From Lentimicrobiaceae bacterium (GTDB taxonomy: Bacteria > Bacteroidota > Bacteroidia > Bacteroidales > WCHB1-69): a stretch of DNA of 61,486 bases. Under the pieces are notes generated by a model that had not been told where the DNA came from, ran no database searches, and worked only from the letters and a program-made list of their open reading frames with translations. This document shows positions 27,430-35,547 of this stretch, piece by piece (position 1 is the stretch's first letter; each line of letters opens with the position of its first letter). Location of the stretch: positions 1 through 61,486 of the forward strand of contig WQWP01000001.1 of assembly GCA_009787485.1 (NCBI GenBank), in the 5' to 3' direction. A program made the position numbers and the translations under genes.

Positions 27430-28533
27430 TCAAGATAAATATAAAATCTCCTTCACTATTCCATCTATCGCCTCCGGTTGCGCAAACTGCTTCATTTTTA
27501 GCGCCATATCTTTCGATTTTCCAACATCTTCCATAAGATTAACCAACGTTGCGTACAATTTCTCTTTCACCTCTTTATCCGGCAAAAGAATAGCAGCTCC
27601 CGCATCGGAAAGTTGCCGTGCATTTGCAGTTTGGTGGTCTTCTGCAGCAGTGGGCAACGGAACTAAAATGGTGGGCACGCCCACTATTGTAAGCTCTGCG
27701 ATGGCAAGTGCGCCGGCACGCGAAACAATGTAATCGGCAACGCTATACGCCAAATCCATGCGTTTTATAAAAGGTAAGATTTTGATATGCTGCGATTTCA
27801 ATTCAGATAATGGTGCCTCGTTTGAAGTATAGAAAAGCTCGCCCGTTTGCCATAATAACTGAACATCCATTTTCTTAAAATTCTCAATATGATTTAAAAC
27901 AGCTTGATTTATAGTGCGTGCGCCCTGACTTCCGCCAATAATGAGAACTGTTTTTTTGTTTTTATCCAAACCGAGAAACGAGTAAGCTTCTTCTAATTTG
28001 GGTTGAAAGTTGATGATTTCGGCACGCACAGGATTTCCTGTTTTCACAATTTTATCTTTTAGAAAAAAACGCTCCAATCCATCGTATGCGACACAAATTT
28101 TAGCTGCTTTTTTGGATAACCATTTGTTCGTTTTTCCCGGATAGGAGTTTTGTTCTTGAATGACTGTAGGAATATTCAGGTCTTGGGCGGCGCGTAATGC
28201 GGGACCGCTGGCGTAGCCTCCTACCCCAATTACCACATCGGGTTTAAATTGGCGCATCACTTGTTTGGCTTTGCGCATCGTTTTAAACAATACAAAAGGC
28301 AATTTCAAATTGCTTTTTATGCCGCTCCACGACAAATCTCTGCGAATGCCAAAAACATCTAACCCCACGATGTTGTAGCCGGCTTCGGGCACGCGGGTCA
28401 TCTCCATTTTTCCGTTGGCGCCAATAAACAGGATTTCTGCATTGGGGATCTCTTTTTTCAATTGGTTGGCAATTGCCAAGGCGGGGAAGATGTGGCCGCC
28501 GGTTCCGCCGCCGGAAATGATGAAGTGGGTCAT
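27430..28533 (-). CDS. murG: UDP-N-acetylglucosamine--N-acetylmuramyl-(pentapeptide) pyrophosphoryl-undecaprenol GlcNAc transferase
   Basis: MurG converts lipid I to lipid II on the inner face of the cytoplasmic membrane, the last cytoplasmic step of peptidoglycan precursor synthesis. The start is ATG 28533 (367 residues), because the conserved GT28 N-terminus THFIISGGGTGGHIFPA begins there; the frame extends 35 codons further but those are antisense-like filler overlapping the upstream gene. Other landmarks are GVGGYASGP, IQEQNSYPGKTN, GGSQGARTIN and the UDP-GlcNAc site SRAGALAIAEL followed by PLPTAAEDHQTANA. The ATG lies one base after the stop of the small gene at 28535, suggesting translational coupling. 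In many bacteria murG sits in the dcw cluster; here no mur, fts or mra gene is near. Confidence 0.97.
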   Translation of the reverse strand: MTHFIISGGGTGGHIFPALAIANQLKKEIPNAEILFIGANGKMEMTRVPEAGYNIVGLDVFGIRRDLSWSGIKSNLKLPFVLFKTMRKAKQVMRQFKPDVVIGVGGYASGPALRAAQDLNIPTVIQEQNSYPGKTNKWLSKKAAKICVAYDGLERFFLKDKIVKTGNPVRAEIINFQPKLEEAYSFLGLDKNKKTVLIIGGSQGARTINQAVLNHIENFKKMDVQLLWQTGELFYTSNEAPLSELKSQHIKILPFIKRMDLAYSVADYIVSRAGALAIAELTIVGVPTILVPLPTAAEDHQTANARQLSDAGAAILLPDKEVKEKLYATLVNLMEDVGKSKDMALKMKQFAQPEAIDGIVKEILYLS

Positions 28534-28534
28534 G

Positions 28535-28750
28535 TTACAAACTTTCTTTATTAGCAAGTTTAATATGCTTAGAAACATGAGGAGTTTTAGTGGATAGTCT
28601 ATGTCTTCTTTCTTCAAAATATTTTTGCATCTCAACAAAATTCATATCTTTTATTTCGTTGCTTATTTGGTCGCGTTCTCGGCGCATAAATTCAACAGCC
28701 TTAAAACCATCATACAATGTTAATTTTCGCTCTTTCATAGTTTTTTCCAT
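28535..28750 (-). CDS. Small antitoxin-like protein upstream of murG
   Basis: A 71-residue, highly charged, helical protein (TLYDGFKAVEFMRRERDQIS, then NFVEMQKYFEERR). The pattern of a short lead, an Arg-rich helix with an xxIxxEI continuation, and a (M/N)xFxEMxKYxEE helix resembles small type II antitoxins in Bacteroidota and other phyla, but no toxin gene is next to it. It has a promoter at 28766-28773, and its stop is one base before the murG ATG, so it appears to be the first gene of a two-gene operon with murG. Two start codons are possible (28750 and 28738). Coding nature is supported by this tight coupling; the antitoxin label is only by resemblance. Confidence 0.6.
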   Translation of the reverse strand: MEKTMKERKLTLYDGFKAVEFMRRERDQISNEIKDMNFVEMQKYFEERRHRLSTKTPHVSKHIKLANKESL

Positions 28751-28765
28751 TTTTTAACTGCGGTG

Positions 28766-28773
28766 CAAAACTA
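28766..28773 (-). promoter_or_regulatory. -7 promoter element for the small gene-murG operon
   Basis: TAGTTTTG on the minus strand followed by CACCGC, 15 bp before ATG 28750, matching TAnnTTTG. Confidence 0.55.
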
Positions 28774-28826
28774 CATTTTATTTGACAATTATCACCGTTA
28801 ATATACCAATTTTACTAAATCCCACT

Positions 28827-31800
28827 TCAAGAGATCCTCTCCTGCACCCCCTTAAACACCACAAAAAACACCGGCACAAACAACAACCCCAAAACCGTCG
28901 AAATCAAAAACCCGCCGGCAGCAGCGATGCCAATGGAGATATTTCCGGCAGCGCCGGCGCCGCTTGCCAAACACAACGGCAACATGCCAAAGATAAACGC
29001 AAAGGAGGTCATTAAGATGGGGCGGATACGTTCTTTTGCCGCTAAAACAGCCGCTTCCGGCAAACTCATGCCCTGCTTTCGCTTCAGCAAGCCGAACTCG
29101 ACAATTAAGATGGCGTTTTTGGCTAACAAGCCCAGCAACATGATCATGGCTACCTGAACGTAGATGTTGGCAGGCAAGCCCACGAGGTTTATGGTTACAT
29201 ACACGCCGAAAATGCCGAGCAACAGCGCCAACATCACAGATATAGGAACAATGTAGCTTTCGTATAATGCTGCAAGAATGAAAAATACCAAAATAAAACT
29301 CAAAGCAAAAACAAAAAGTTGCTGTCCGCCCGATTCAATTTCATCGCGGGTCATTCCCGAATATTCATATTTAAAACCTACCGGCAATTCCTGCGCCACA
29401 ATCGCCGCCGCATCCATCGCCTGGCTCGTGCTGTAGCCATCTGCCGGCGAAACGTTGATGGTCATACAAGGAAACATGTTGTAACGTTTAATCAGGTCGG
29501 AGCCAAATACGGGCTTTAAGGAGACTAATGAGTTGAGCGGCACCATTTCCCCTTGCTTGTTTCTCACATACATAATGTTCAAATCCATTACGCTTTGGCG
29601 CGAAACTGCATCGGCTTGCACCATAACGCGGTAAAACCGAGTGAACTTATTAAAGTCGCCGGCTACCCCGCCGCCAAAGTAAAACTGCATGGTATTGAAC
29701 ACATCCGCAGGCGAAACACCCATCATTTTGGCTTTATTCACATCCAATTCCAGCTCATATTGCGGCACATTTACCGTGAAGCTGCAAAATGTTTTGGAAA
29801 TCTCCGGACGTTCATTCATTTTACTCATAAACTCCTGTCCCACATTATACATATTGATAATATCGCCCGATCCGGTTTGATCCAAGAACTGCATTTCAAT
29901 ATCGGAAGAACTGCCGTAGCCGCTAATGGTAGGCGGCACAAAAAAGAGCACGGTGGCATCTTTGGTTACGTTAATTGCCGTTAGCACATACATCTGCATT
30001 ACAATGTCTCTTAGAGAGATAGCTTCTCTTTGCGACCAATTTACCAATCTCACAAATCCCAATCCATACGAGCCGCCTACCGCACCCGACAACATTCCAA
30101 CACCGCCTACGGTAACCACCAACTCTACTTCCGGTATCGTTTGCAAAAGCGTATCTAACTGTGCCAACACATTTTCCGTCCTATCCAAAGAAGTTCCTTC
30201 CGGCATGGTAATATCGAAAAATATTACGCCCTGGTCTTCTGTAGGGACGAAAGCGGTTGGGGTTGTTTTTAACAAAAAGAAGGAAAAGCCTGCAATGATA
30301 AGGAAAGCGATGAACACAAGCGTTTTGCGATTCATAAATTTTTGCAACAACCTCCCATATTTTTGCACCATCGCATTAAACCCAACATTAAACCCATCCC
30401 CCATCCTCTTCAACAAATTCCTTTTCTCCTTTTCTCCCTTCTCCTTTTCTCCATGTTTTACCTTTATCATAATCGCGCACAACGCCGGACTCAACGTCAG
30501 CGCATTAATCGCCGAAATAGACACAGCAACGGCTAACGTTACGCAAAACTGTTGGTAAAATGCGCCGGTCGCGCCGGTCATCATCACTGCCGGAAGGAAG
30601 GTGGCGATAAACACTAAGGTAATGGAAATCACTGCTCCGGTAATTTCGCCCATAGCAGATTTTGTCGCCTCTAAGGGCGAAATATTTGGGTCGGCTTCGA
30701 GTTTGGCATATACGGCTTCGACGACGACGATGGCGTCATCCACCACAATTCCAATAGAAAGCACTAAGGCGAACAGCGTAAGCATGTTAATGCTAAATCC
30801 GAAGATTTGCAAAAACATAAATGTGCCTACTAACGCCACCATTACCGAAATGGCAGGAATAATAGTAGCCCGTATGTTTTGCAGGAAAATAAACACCACC
30901 AGAAACACCAAAATAAACGCCTCAACCAATGTTTTTTTTACTTCGTGAATAGAAGCGTCTAAGAAATCCTGGCTATCTACTACTAAATCGTAGTGTACAC
31001 CGGCAGGCAGATTGGCTTCGAGGTCTTTCAAAACAGCTTTAATTGCGGTGGAAATATATTGAGAATTAGATCCTTTCATTTGATACACCGCCATAACTAC
31101 GGAAGGCTCGCCGTTAGTTCGCCCAATAATGTCATAGTTAAATGCGCCGAACTCGATCGTTGCCACATCTTTCAAATATAAAATCTCTCCGGTGTTGCTT
31201 ACGCGAAGTACAATGTTTTCGTATTGAGACACTTCTGTTAAACGTCCTTTATATTTAATGGTAATTTGAAACGCTTCTCTGCTGTTTGCGCCAATTCTTC
31301 CGGGGGCAACCTCCAAACTTTGTTCTTTAATGGCTTGCACCACATCGGTGGGCTGCAGGTTATATACTGCTAATTTTTCCGGATGCAGCCACACCCGCAT
31401 GGCGTAGTCGCGGGCGCCGAACACTGCCACATCTCCCACGCCGGCAATACGTTGCAGCTCCGGAAGGATGTAAATACGGGCATAATTTTGAATAAACGTT
31501 TCATCATACGCAGGATTGCTGCTTGCCAGCGACAACACCAGCACCATGCTGTTTTGTTTTTTGGAAGTTCTTACCCCCATCTGGTTTACCACTGCCGGCA
31601 AGCTGCTGATGGCAGACGATACGCGGTTTTGCACATTTACCGCCGCCATATCGGGGTCGGTATCCAAGGTAAAAAACACTTGGATGGTAGCGCTGCCGTC
31701 GTTGTTGGCAGAAGAAACCATGTAGGTCATGCCCTCCACGCCGTTTATTTTTTCTTCCAACGGGGCAACTACGGAGTTGAGCACCACATCGGCGTTGGCG

Positions 31801-31952
31801 CCCGGGTAGCTTGCCGTAACCTCTACGGTGGGCGGCGCAATATCGGGGAATTGCTGAACGGGGAGGGAGGTTAATGCCACCAACCCCAAAATCACGATGA
31901 TGATGGAGATTACGGTGGAGAGGACGGGGCGGGTGATGAAGGTTTGGAGCAT
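28827..31952 (-). CDS. RND-family efflux permease (HAE1/AcrB type)
   Basis: A 1041-residue proton-driven multidrug exporter. TM1 is at 9-28, the first porter domain follows, then the TM block with GIVVDDAIVVVEAVYAKL near 400-420 carrying the Asp-Asp proton relay. A second repeat ends ...LLFVPVFFVVFKGVQERIS. It is most like AcrB/MexB/BpeF pumps (EDQGVIFFDITMPEGTSLDRT in the second porter domain). The cytoplasmic loop between the two halves contains an odd EKEKGEKEKR stretch encoded by a purine-rich tract (30424-30463). It is the last gene of an operon after the adaptor (32719) and a small barrel gene (32027). No TolC-type channel is encoded in the window. A heptamer array precedes its start by 9 bp. 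Confidence 0.94.
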   Translation of the reverse strand: MLQTFITRPVLSTVISIIIVILGLVALTSLPVQQFPDIAPPTVEVTASYPGANADVVLNSVVAPLEEKINGVEGMTYMVSSANNDGSATIQVFFTLDTDPDMAAVNVQNRVSSAISSLPAVVNQMGVRTSKKQNSMVLVLSLASSNPAYDETFIQNYARIYILPELQRIAGVGDVAVFGARDYAMRVWLHPEKLAVYNLQPTDVVQAIKEQSLEVAPGRIGANSREAFQITIKYKGRLTEVSQYENIVLRVSNTGEILYLKDVATIEFGAFNYDIIGRTNGEPSVVMAVYQMKGSNSQYISTAIKAVLKDLEANLPAGVHYDLVVDSQDFLDASIHEVKKTLVEAFILVFLVVFIFLQNIRATIIPAISVMVALVGTFMFLQIFGFSINMLTLFALVLSIGIVVDDAIVVVEAVYAKLEADPNISPLEATKSAMGEITGAVISITLVFIATFLPAVMMTGATGAFYQQFCVTLAVAVSISAINALTLSPALCAIMIKVKHGEKEKGEKEKRNLLKRMGDGFNVGFNAMVQKYGRLLQKFMNRKTLVFIAFLIIAGFSFFLLKTTPTAFVPTEDQGVIFFDITMPEGTSLDRTENVLAQLDTLLQTIPEVELVVTVGGVGMLSGAVGGSYGLGFVRLVNWSQREAISLRDIVMQMYVLTAINVTKDATVLFFVPPTISGYGSSSDIEMQFLDQTGSGDIINMYNVGQEFMSKMNERPEISKTFCSFTVNVPQYELELDVNKAKMMGVSPADVFNTMQFYFGGGVAGDFNKFTRFYRVMVQADAVSRQSVMDLNIMYVRNKQGEMVPLNSLVSLKPVFGSDLIKRYNMFPCMTINVSPADGYSTSQAMDAAAIVAQELPVGFKYEYSGMTRDEIESGGQQLFVFALSFILVFFILAALYESYIVPISVMLALLLGIFGVYVTINLVGLPANIYVQVAMIMLLGLLAKNAILIVEFGLLKRKQGMSLPEAAVLAAKERIRPILMTSFAFIFGMLPLCLASGAGAAGNISIGIAAAGGFLISTVLGLLFVPVFFVVFKGVQERIS
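30424..30463. repeat. Pyrimidine/purine low-complexity tract inside the RND permease gene
   Basis: Plus strand reads repeated CTTTTCTCC/CTTCTCC units, the complement of the GGAGAAAAG/GGAGAAGGG units at 34836-35016. It encodes an EKEKGEKEK-type segment in the cytoplasmic inter-half loop of the pump. Confidence 0.7.
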
Positions 31953-31961
31953 AGTTTTAAA

Positions 31962-32010
31962 AATTAGGAATTAGGAATTAAGAATTAAGAATTAGGAATT
32001 AGGGATTAGG
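31962..32010. repeat. Seven tandem AATTAGG-type heptamers in the leader of the RND permease
   Basis: Exactly seven 7-bp units: AATTAGG, AATTAGG, AATTAAG, AATTAAG, AATTAGG, AATTAGG, GATTAGG. They fill the space between the stop of the barrel gene and the ATG of the permease, ending 9 bp before the start codon, where ribosome loading is decided. Confidence 0.9.
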
Positions 32011-32026
32011 AAACTTCGTTCATTTT

Positions 32027-32620
32027 TCATTGAGTCAAATTTACTGTTTTTTTATTGAAAGTACGCCGAAGTGTAAATCCTATCAACCAATCAAAATGCG
32101 ACCAAGGGTTTGTATCCGGAATGAAAAAATAGTCATTCAAATTATCACCTGAATTAAACAACATACCATAACCGGGTCGCAAATCTATCTGCAAAGCAAT
32201 AGGGGAATTCTTAAATACAAATTCCAAGCCCAATATAGCATTTGCTCCAAATTTTCCGTTTGGCCCCAATACTTCACAACCTAAACTTGCTCCTCCACCA
32301 ATAAACCAAAATAATTCGGAGTTTTTTTTATCTTTTATCTTTTTTTGATACATCACATTGCAATTTAGTTCTACTGCAGGGTAGAGAGCGAGATAGATTA
32401 TGTGTTCATCTATATATCCTCCAAGCGTTACTCGCCACAAAAGATCTGTCTGAAGAGAAAAATTGTCTTTTAAAAATGTTTTAAAAGAAGGACCCGTACC
32501 GGTACTACCGTAAGGAAGCATTCCGCCAACACTTGTTTTATAAGGTGCTTGCGCTGTAATTTCATTGCAAGGCAGGCACAATAAAATGATTGCGGTTAAT
32601 AAGAGATAGAGTTTTTTCAT
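32027..32620 (-). CDS. Small outer-membrane beta-barrel protein inside the RND operon
   Basis: A 197-residue exported protein, signal peptide KKLYLLLTAIILLCLPCNEITAQ, followed by about eight amphipathic strands (FKTFLKDNFSLQTDLLWRVTL; FGANAILGLEFVF; IALQIDLRPGYGMLF; FDWLIGFTLRRTF). This fits an eight-stranded OmpA/OmpW-like barrel, close to the generic outer-membrane beta-barrel domain of Bacteroidota. It lies between the adaptor and permease genes of an efflux operon, in the same direction. It is far too short to be a TolC-type channel. Whether it works with the pump or was inserted there is unknown; a palindromic element copy (32649-32704) lies just upstream. Confidence 0.7.
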   Translation of the reverse strand: MKKLYLLLTAIILLCLPCNEITAQAPYKTSVGGMLPYGSTGTGPSFKTFLKDNFSLQTDLLWRVTLGGYIDEHIIYLALYPAVELNCNVMYQKKIKDKKNSELFWFIGGGASLGCEVLGPNGKFGANAILGLEFVFKNSPIALQIDLRPGYGMLFNSGDNLNDYFFIPDTNPWSHFDWLIGFTLRRTFNKKTVNLTQ

Positions 32621-32648
32621 AATTTTTTATTTTGGTTCATGATTTTGT

Positions 32649-32704
32649 CATATAAACTACCCCGTCTCGCTTCGCGAGACACCCCTTCAAAATTTGAAGG
32701 GGAT
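32649..32704 (-). repeat. Palindromic element copy b, in the RND operon
   Basis: Minus-orientation copy: ATATAAACTACCCC, hairpin GTCTCGC-TTC-GCGAGAC, then the CCCCTTCAAAATTTGAAGGGG palindrome. It lies between the adaptor stop (32719) and the barrel start (32620), so it would be a strong structure in the operon mRNA and could limit or punctuate expression. Confidence 0.9.
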
Positions 32705-32718
32705 TTTTCATCAGCTCG

Positions 32719-33786
32719 TCAAAAAACAGGGTTTATCTTCTTTCCATCACGTAGCTTACTAACTCCTTCCAACACAATAACATCTCCGGGTGCAAGTCCT
32801 TCCGAAATCACGTAGTTATCGCCGCTGGAGCCGGCAATGGTAATGGGTTGCGATTGTGTAACATTTTGGCTGTTAACCGTAACCACCATCGTTTTGTCTA
32901 ATAATTGGTAGGTTGCCGATTTGGGGACGAATATAGCGGCCGGTACTTCAAAAGGGATAATCAGCGTGCCGCTGGAGCCTGTGGTCAGCTCACGTTTCGG
33001 GTTGGGGAAAACGGCTTTCAACAGCACGGTGCCGGTGGTGGGGTTTACAATTCCGCTGGCAATGTCAAGTTCGCCAAATTCGCTGTATATGGCGCCATTG
33101 GCTAAGCGCAGCTGTGCCTTTGGAACGTAGGCAGGGCGCTCGTTGGGATTCAATAGTTTTTCGCTTATGGAGAAATAGGCAAACATGTCTCCATCTGCGG
33201 AAATGGTGGTCAGCGGCGATTGCGACATCACTTGCACCAAAGCGCCTTCGCGGATGTTAATGGCGCTTGCCGAGCCCGAAATGGGCGCCGTAATTTGGGT
33301 ATAACTTAAATTGATTTTGGCTTGCTCTAATGCCGCCCGCGCTTGCTCTACGCCGGCCTGCGCCGCCTTCAAATTCATTAACGCACTCTTCAATTCATAC
33401 TCGCTTACAATATCTTTTTCTACCAACGGCCTTACTTTTTGCACCTCATATTCGGCATTCGCCAATTTTGCCTCCGCAGCATTGAGGTTAGCCTGACCGG
33501 AATAAACTTGCTGCTGATAAACATCAGGGTTAATTTGAAACAAGAGCTCGCCTTTTTTTACACGGGCGCCTTCATTAATAAGCACTCTCTCCAAAACGCC
33601 TTCCACACGCGGACGAATTTCGATAACCTGCCGGCTCTGCAATTGCGTGGGATACTCCACCAAAATTACACCACTCGACAATGCTAATTGCATTGCTTTG
33701 TAATTTGGAATCTGAGTCTCAGTCACTTTTGGCTTGCAAGCAGAAAAGAGAATGATCAGGATAATTAAAAAATAAAATCTATTCAT
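32719..33786 (-). CDS. RND efflux periplasmic adaptor subunit (membrane fusion lipoprotein)
   Basis: A 355-residue AcrA/MexA-type adaptor. It is a lipoprotein: lipobox FSAC with the lipidated Cys at about 17. The barrel-sandwich halves (IRPRVEGVLERVLINEGARVKKGELLFQINP near 53-85, and ITAPISGSASAINIREGALV near 170) are separated by an alpha-helical hairpin rich in Ala/Glu/Gln. Beta-barrel and membrane-proximal domains follow. It bridges the permease (28827) with an outer-membrane channel not encoded nearby. First gene of the operon, promoter at 33822-33850, divergent from the PfkB kinase. Confidence 0.94.
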   Translation of the reverse strand: MNRFYFLIILIILFSACKPKVTETQIPNYKAMQLALSSGVILVEYPTQLQSRQVIEIRPRVEGVLERVLINEGARVKKGELLFQINPDVYQQQVYSGQANLNAAEAKLANAEYEVQKVRPLVEKDIVSEYELKSALMNLKAAQAGVEQARAALEQAKINLSYTQITAPISGSASAINIREGALVQVMSQSPLTTISADGDMFAYFSISEKLLNPNERPAYVPKAQLRLANGAIYSEFGELDIASGIVNPTTGTVLLKAVFPNPKRELTTGSSGTLIIPFEVPAAIFVPKSATYQLLDKTMVVTVNSQNVTQSQPITIAGSSGDNYVISEGLAPGDVIVLEGVSKLRDGKKINPVF

Positions 33787-33821
33787 TGTTTGTTAATTTT
33801 ATTGCATTTTAAAATATTGGG

Positions 33822-33850
33822 CGAAATTATATGAATTTCCTTTTCATCAA
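33822..33850 (-). promoter_or_regulatory. Promoter of the RND efflux operon
   Basis: Minus-strand -33 TTG (33848-33850), 18-bp spacer, -7 TAATTTCG (33822-33829), about 35 bp before the adaptor ATG. Confidence 0.55.
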
Positions 33851-33894
33851 ATATTTTATTTACTTCGCCGATAATTTTAAAAAACTCATTCAAA

Positions 33895-34830
33895 ATGAAA
33901 AAAATCCTCGGAATCGGTAACGCCTTAGTAGATGTGCTCGTTGAAATAAAAGACGAGTCCTTGTTCAAAAAATTCGGTTTAAAAAAAGGAGGCATGGAAA
34001 TGATTAGCGCCGACTTAAAAAACGAAATTCATAGAGAGATTCATGGGTTGCAACAAACCGTTGCCTCCGGAGGCTCCACCTCAAACACCATTTACGGATT
34101 GGCGCAATTGGGCGCTCCGGTGGGTTACATTGGAAAAATTGGAGAAGATGATATGGGGTACTTTTTCAAAAAAGATATGGAGGAAGCAGGTGTAACAACG
34201 CATCTTATTCATTCTAAAATAGATACAGGAATTGCAACCACCTTCATTACCAAAGGTGGAGAGCGTACTTTTGCCACTTACCTCGGCGCTGCGGCAACCC
34301 AAACCCCTGAAGATCTGCACGAACGCATATTCTCTTTGTACGACCTCATCCATGTGGAAGGCTATCTGATTTTTAACAGAGATTTGATTTTAAACATCTG
34401 CAAGCTGGCAAAAAAATGCGGATTGCAAATTTCAATGGACATGGCAAGCTACAACTTGGTAGAAGCAATGCACCCTTTGGTAGAGGAACTGCTTCGCGAC
34501 TACGTGGACATTATCTTTGCCAACGAAGAAGAAGCCTTCGCCTTTACCGGAAAGAAAGAGCACGAAGCTTTAGAAGTTTTATCCGGCTACTGTCCGGTTG
34601 CCGTAGTAAAGTTAGGCGCAGAAGGCTCCTTAGCGCGCGTACACGGAGAAACCACAGTAATTCCCGCCATCAAAGCGCACCCTAAAGACACCACCGGCGC
34701 CGGCGACATCTACGCCGCCGGTTTCCTCTACGGCCTCATCAACAACTACCCCATCGCCAACGCCGGCGCCTTAGCCTCAAAACTAAGCGCAAAGTGCATA
34801 GAGGCGATTGGGGCAAGGATTGGGGGGTAA
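33895..34830 (+). CDS. PfkB-family carbohydrate/adenosine kinase
   Basis: A 311-residue ribokinase-like enzyme: N-terminal GIGNALVDVLVEI, the first PfkB signature near 45-65 (ASGGSTSNTIYGLAQLGAPVGYIGKIG), and the second signature with the catalytic Asp, DTTGAGDIYAAGFLYGL (about 264-280). The anion-hole Gly-Ala-Gly-Asp is intact. Bacteroidota relatives are usually annotated as adenosine kinase; substrate (adenosine or a sugar) cannot be fixed here. The C-terminus (EAIGARIGG) stops slightly short of family length, directly before the purine satellite. Confidence 0.9.
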   Translation: MKKILGIGNALVDVLVEIKDESLFKKFGLKKGGMEMISADLKNEIHREIHGLQQTVASGGSTSNTIYGLAQLGAPVGYIGKIGEDDMGYFFKKDMEEAGVTTHLIHSKIDTGIATTFITKGGERTFATYLGAAATQTPEDLHERIFSLYDLIHVEGYLIFNRDLILNICKLAKKCGLQISMDMASYNLVEAMHPLVEELLRDYVDIIFANEEEAFAFTGKKEHEALEVLSGYCPVAVVKLGAEGSLARVHGETTVIPAIKAHPKDTTGAGDIYAAGFLYGLINNYPIANAGALASKLSAKCIEAIGARIGG

Positions 34831-34835
34831 ACTTA

Positions 34836-35016
34836 AGGGAGAAAGGAGAAAGGAGAAGGGAGAAACGAGAAGGAAGAAAAGAGAAGGGAGAAGGGAGAAG
34901 GGAGAAACGAGAAGGAAGAAAAGAGAAGGGAGAAGGGAGAAGGGAGAAACGAGAAGGAAGAAAAGAGAAGGGAGAAGGAAGACGGAAGAAAAGAGAAGGG
35001 AGAAGGAAGACGGAAG
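34836..35016. repeat. Purine satellite: 42-bp and shorter tandem units
   Basis: Only A and G, apart from a few C, over about 180 bp. A 42-bp unit beginning GGGAGAAACGAGAAGG starts at 34858, 34900 and 34942; shorter GGAAGACGGAAGAA units follow. It begins a few bases after the PfkB stop and leads straight into palindromic element copy c. Polypurine tracts like this can form triplexes and change length by slippage. The open frames through it are low-complexity artefacts. Confidence 0.9.
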
Positions 35017-35018
35017 AA

Positions 35019-35075
35019 TATCCCCTTCAAATTTTGAAGGGGTGTCTCGCAAAGCGAGACGGGGTAGTTTATATA
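35019..35075 (+). repeat. Palindromic element copy c, downstream of the DUF559 gene
   Basis: CCCCTTCAAATTTTGAAGGGG, hairpin GTCTCGC-AAA-GCGAGAC, GGGGTAG, TTTATATAAA. Preceded by a purine tract, as in folC. It ends 4 bp before the DUF559 stop codon and is in inverted orientation relative to copy d on the other side of that gene. Confidence 0.9.
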
Positions 35076-35079
35076 AATA

Positions 35080-35499
35080 TCACTTCCCAAACCTCCCCAC
35101 TATAAACCCCTCCAAATCCAACAACACACTCCCCATAAAAAACCGCACACTCTCATCAGCCACCCTGTAAACAACCAACCCCAACGATTCCAAATACGCA
35201 CTCCGTTTCTCATCATATTCTTCCTGATATTTATGAATACCCCCATCAATTTCAATGACCAGCCCTAAACTCTCTACATAAAAATCAACAATATAATTCC
35301 CAATAACTCTTTGTCTATCAAAATCAATTCCATAGAACTTCTTTTTATTGACGTGCATCCAAAACATAACTTCTGAAAAAGTGGAGTTGCTCCTTAATTT
35401 TCGCGCTCGGTATTTTAGAGATTCGTTATATGGTAAGGAGTGGATGTAGCGGGTAGGGATTTGGAGGTCTTTGATTTTGATGTGTTTGGTGGTTTTCAT
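35080..35499 (-). CDS. DUF559 endonuclease-domain protein (Vsr-like fold), flanked by palindromic elements
   Basis: A 139-residue protein with the DUF559/very-short-patch-repair-like nuclease core: helix with E43 (NSTFSEVMFWMHV), FDRQRVIGNYIVDFYV (61-76) with the metal-binding D72, and LVIEIDGGIHKY (80-91) with E83 and D85, followed by the helix with YDEKRSAYLESLGL. The catalytic residues of the PD-(D/E)XK-type fold are all present. The target and biological role of DUF559 proteins are not established. Palindromic elements lie on both sides in opposite orientation (35019-35075 and 35548-35596). A well-spaced promoter at 35699-35729 reads through copy d into the gene. Confidence 0.85.
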   Translation of the reverse strand: MKTTKHIKIKDLQIPTRYIHSLPYNESLKYRARKLRSNSTFSEVMFWMHVNKKKFYGIDFDRQRVIGNYIVDFYVESLGLVIEIDGGIHKYQEEYDEKRSAYLESLGLVVYRVADESVRFFMGSVLLDLEGFIVGRFGK

Positions 35500-35547
35500 G
35501 AGTTGATTTTTTTAAAAATTCTACTTTCTTTTTAGTTTTTAATTTTC

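Noticed and set aside
34783..35170. Four overlapping frames of 85-120 codons with Arg-Glu-Lys or Leu-Phe-Ser-Pro repeats
   Set aside because: They are translations of the purine satellite in different frames and strands, with no unique sequence beyond palindromic copy c and the DUF559 3' end.
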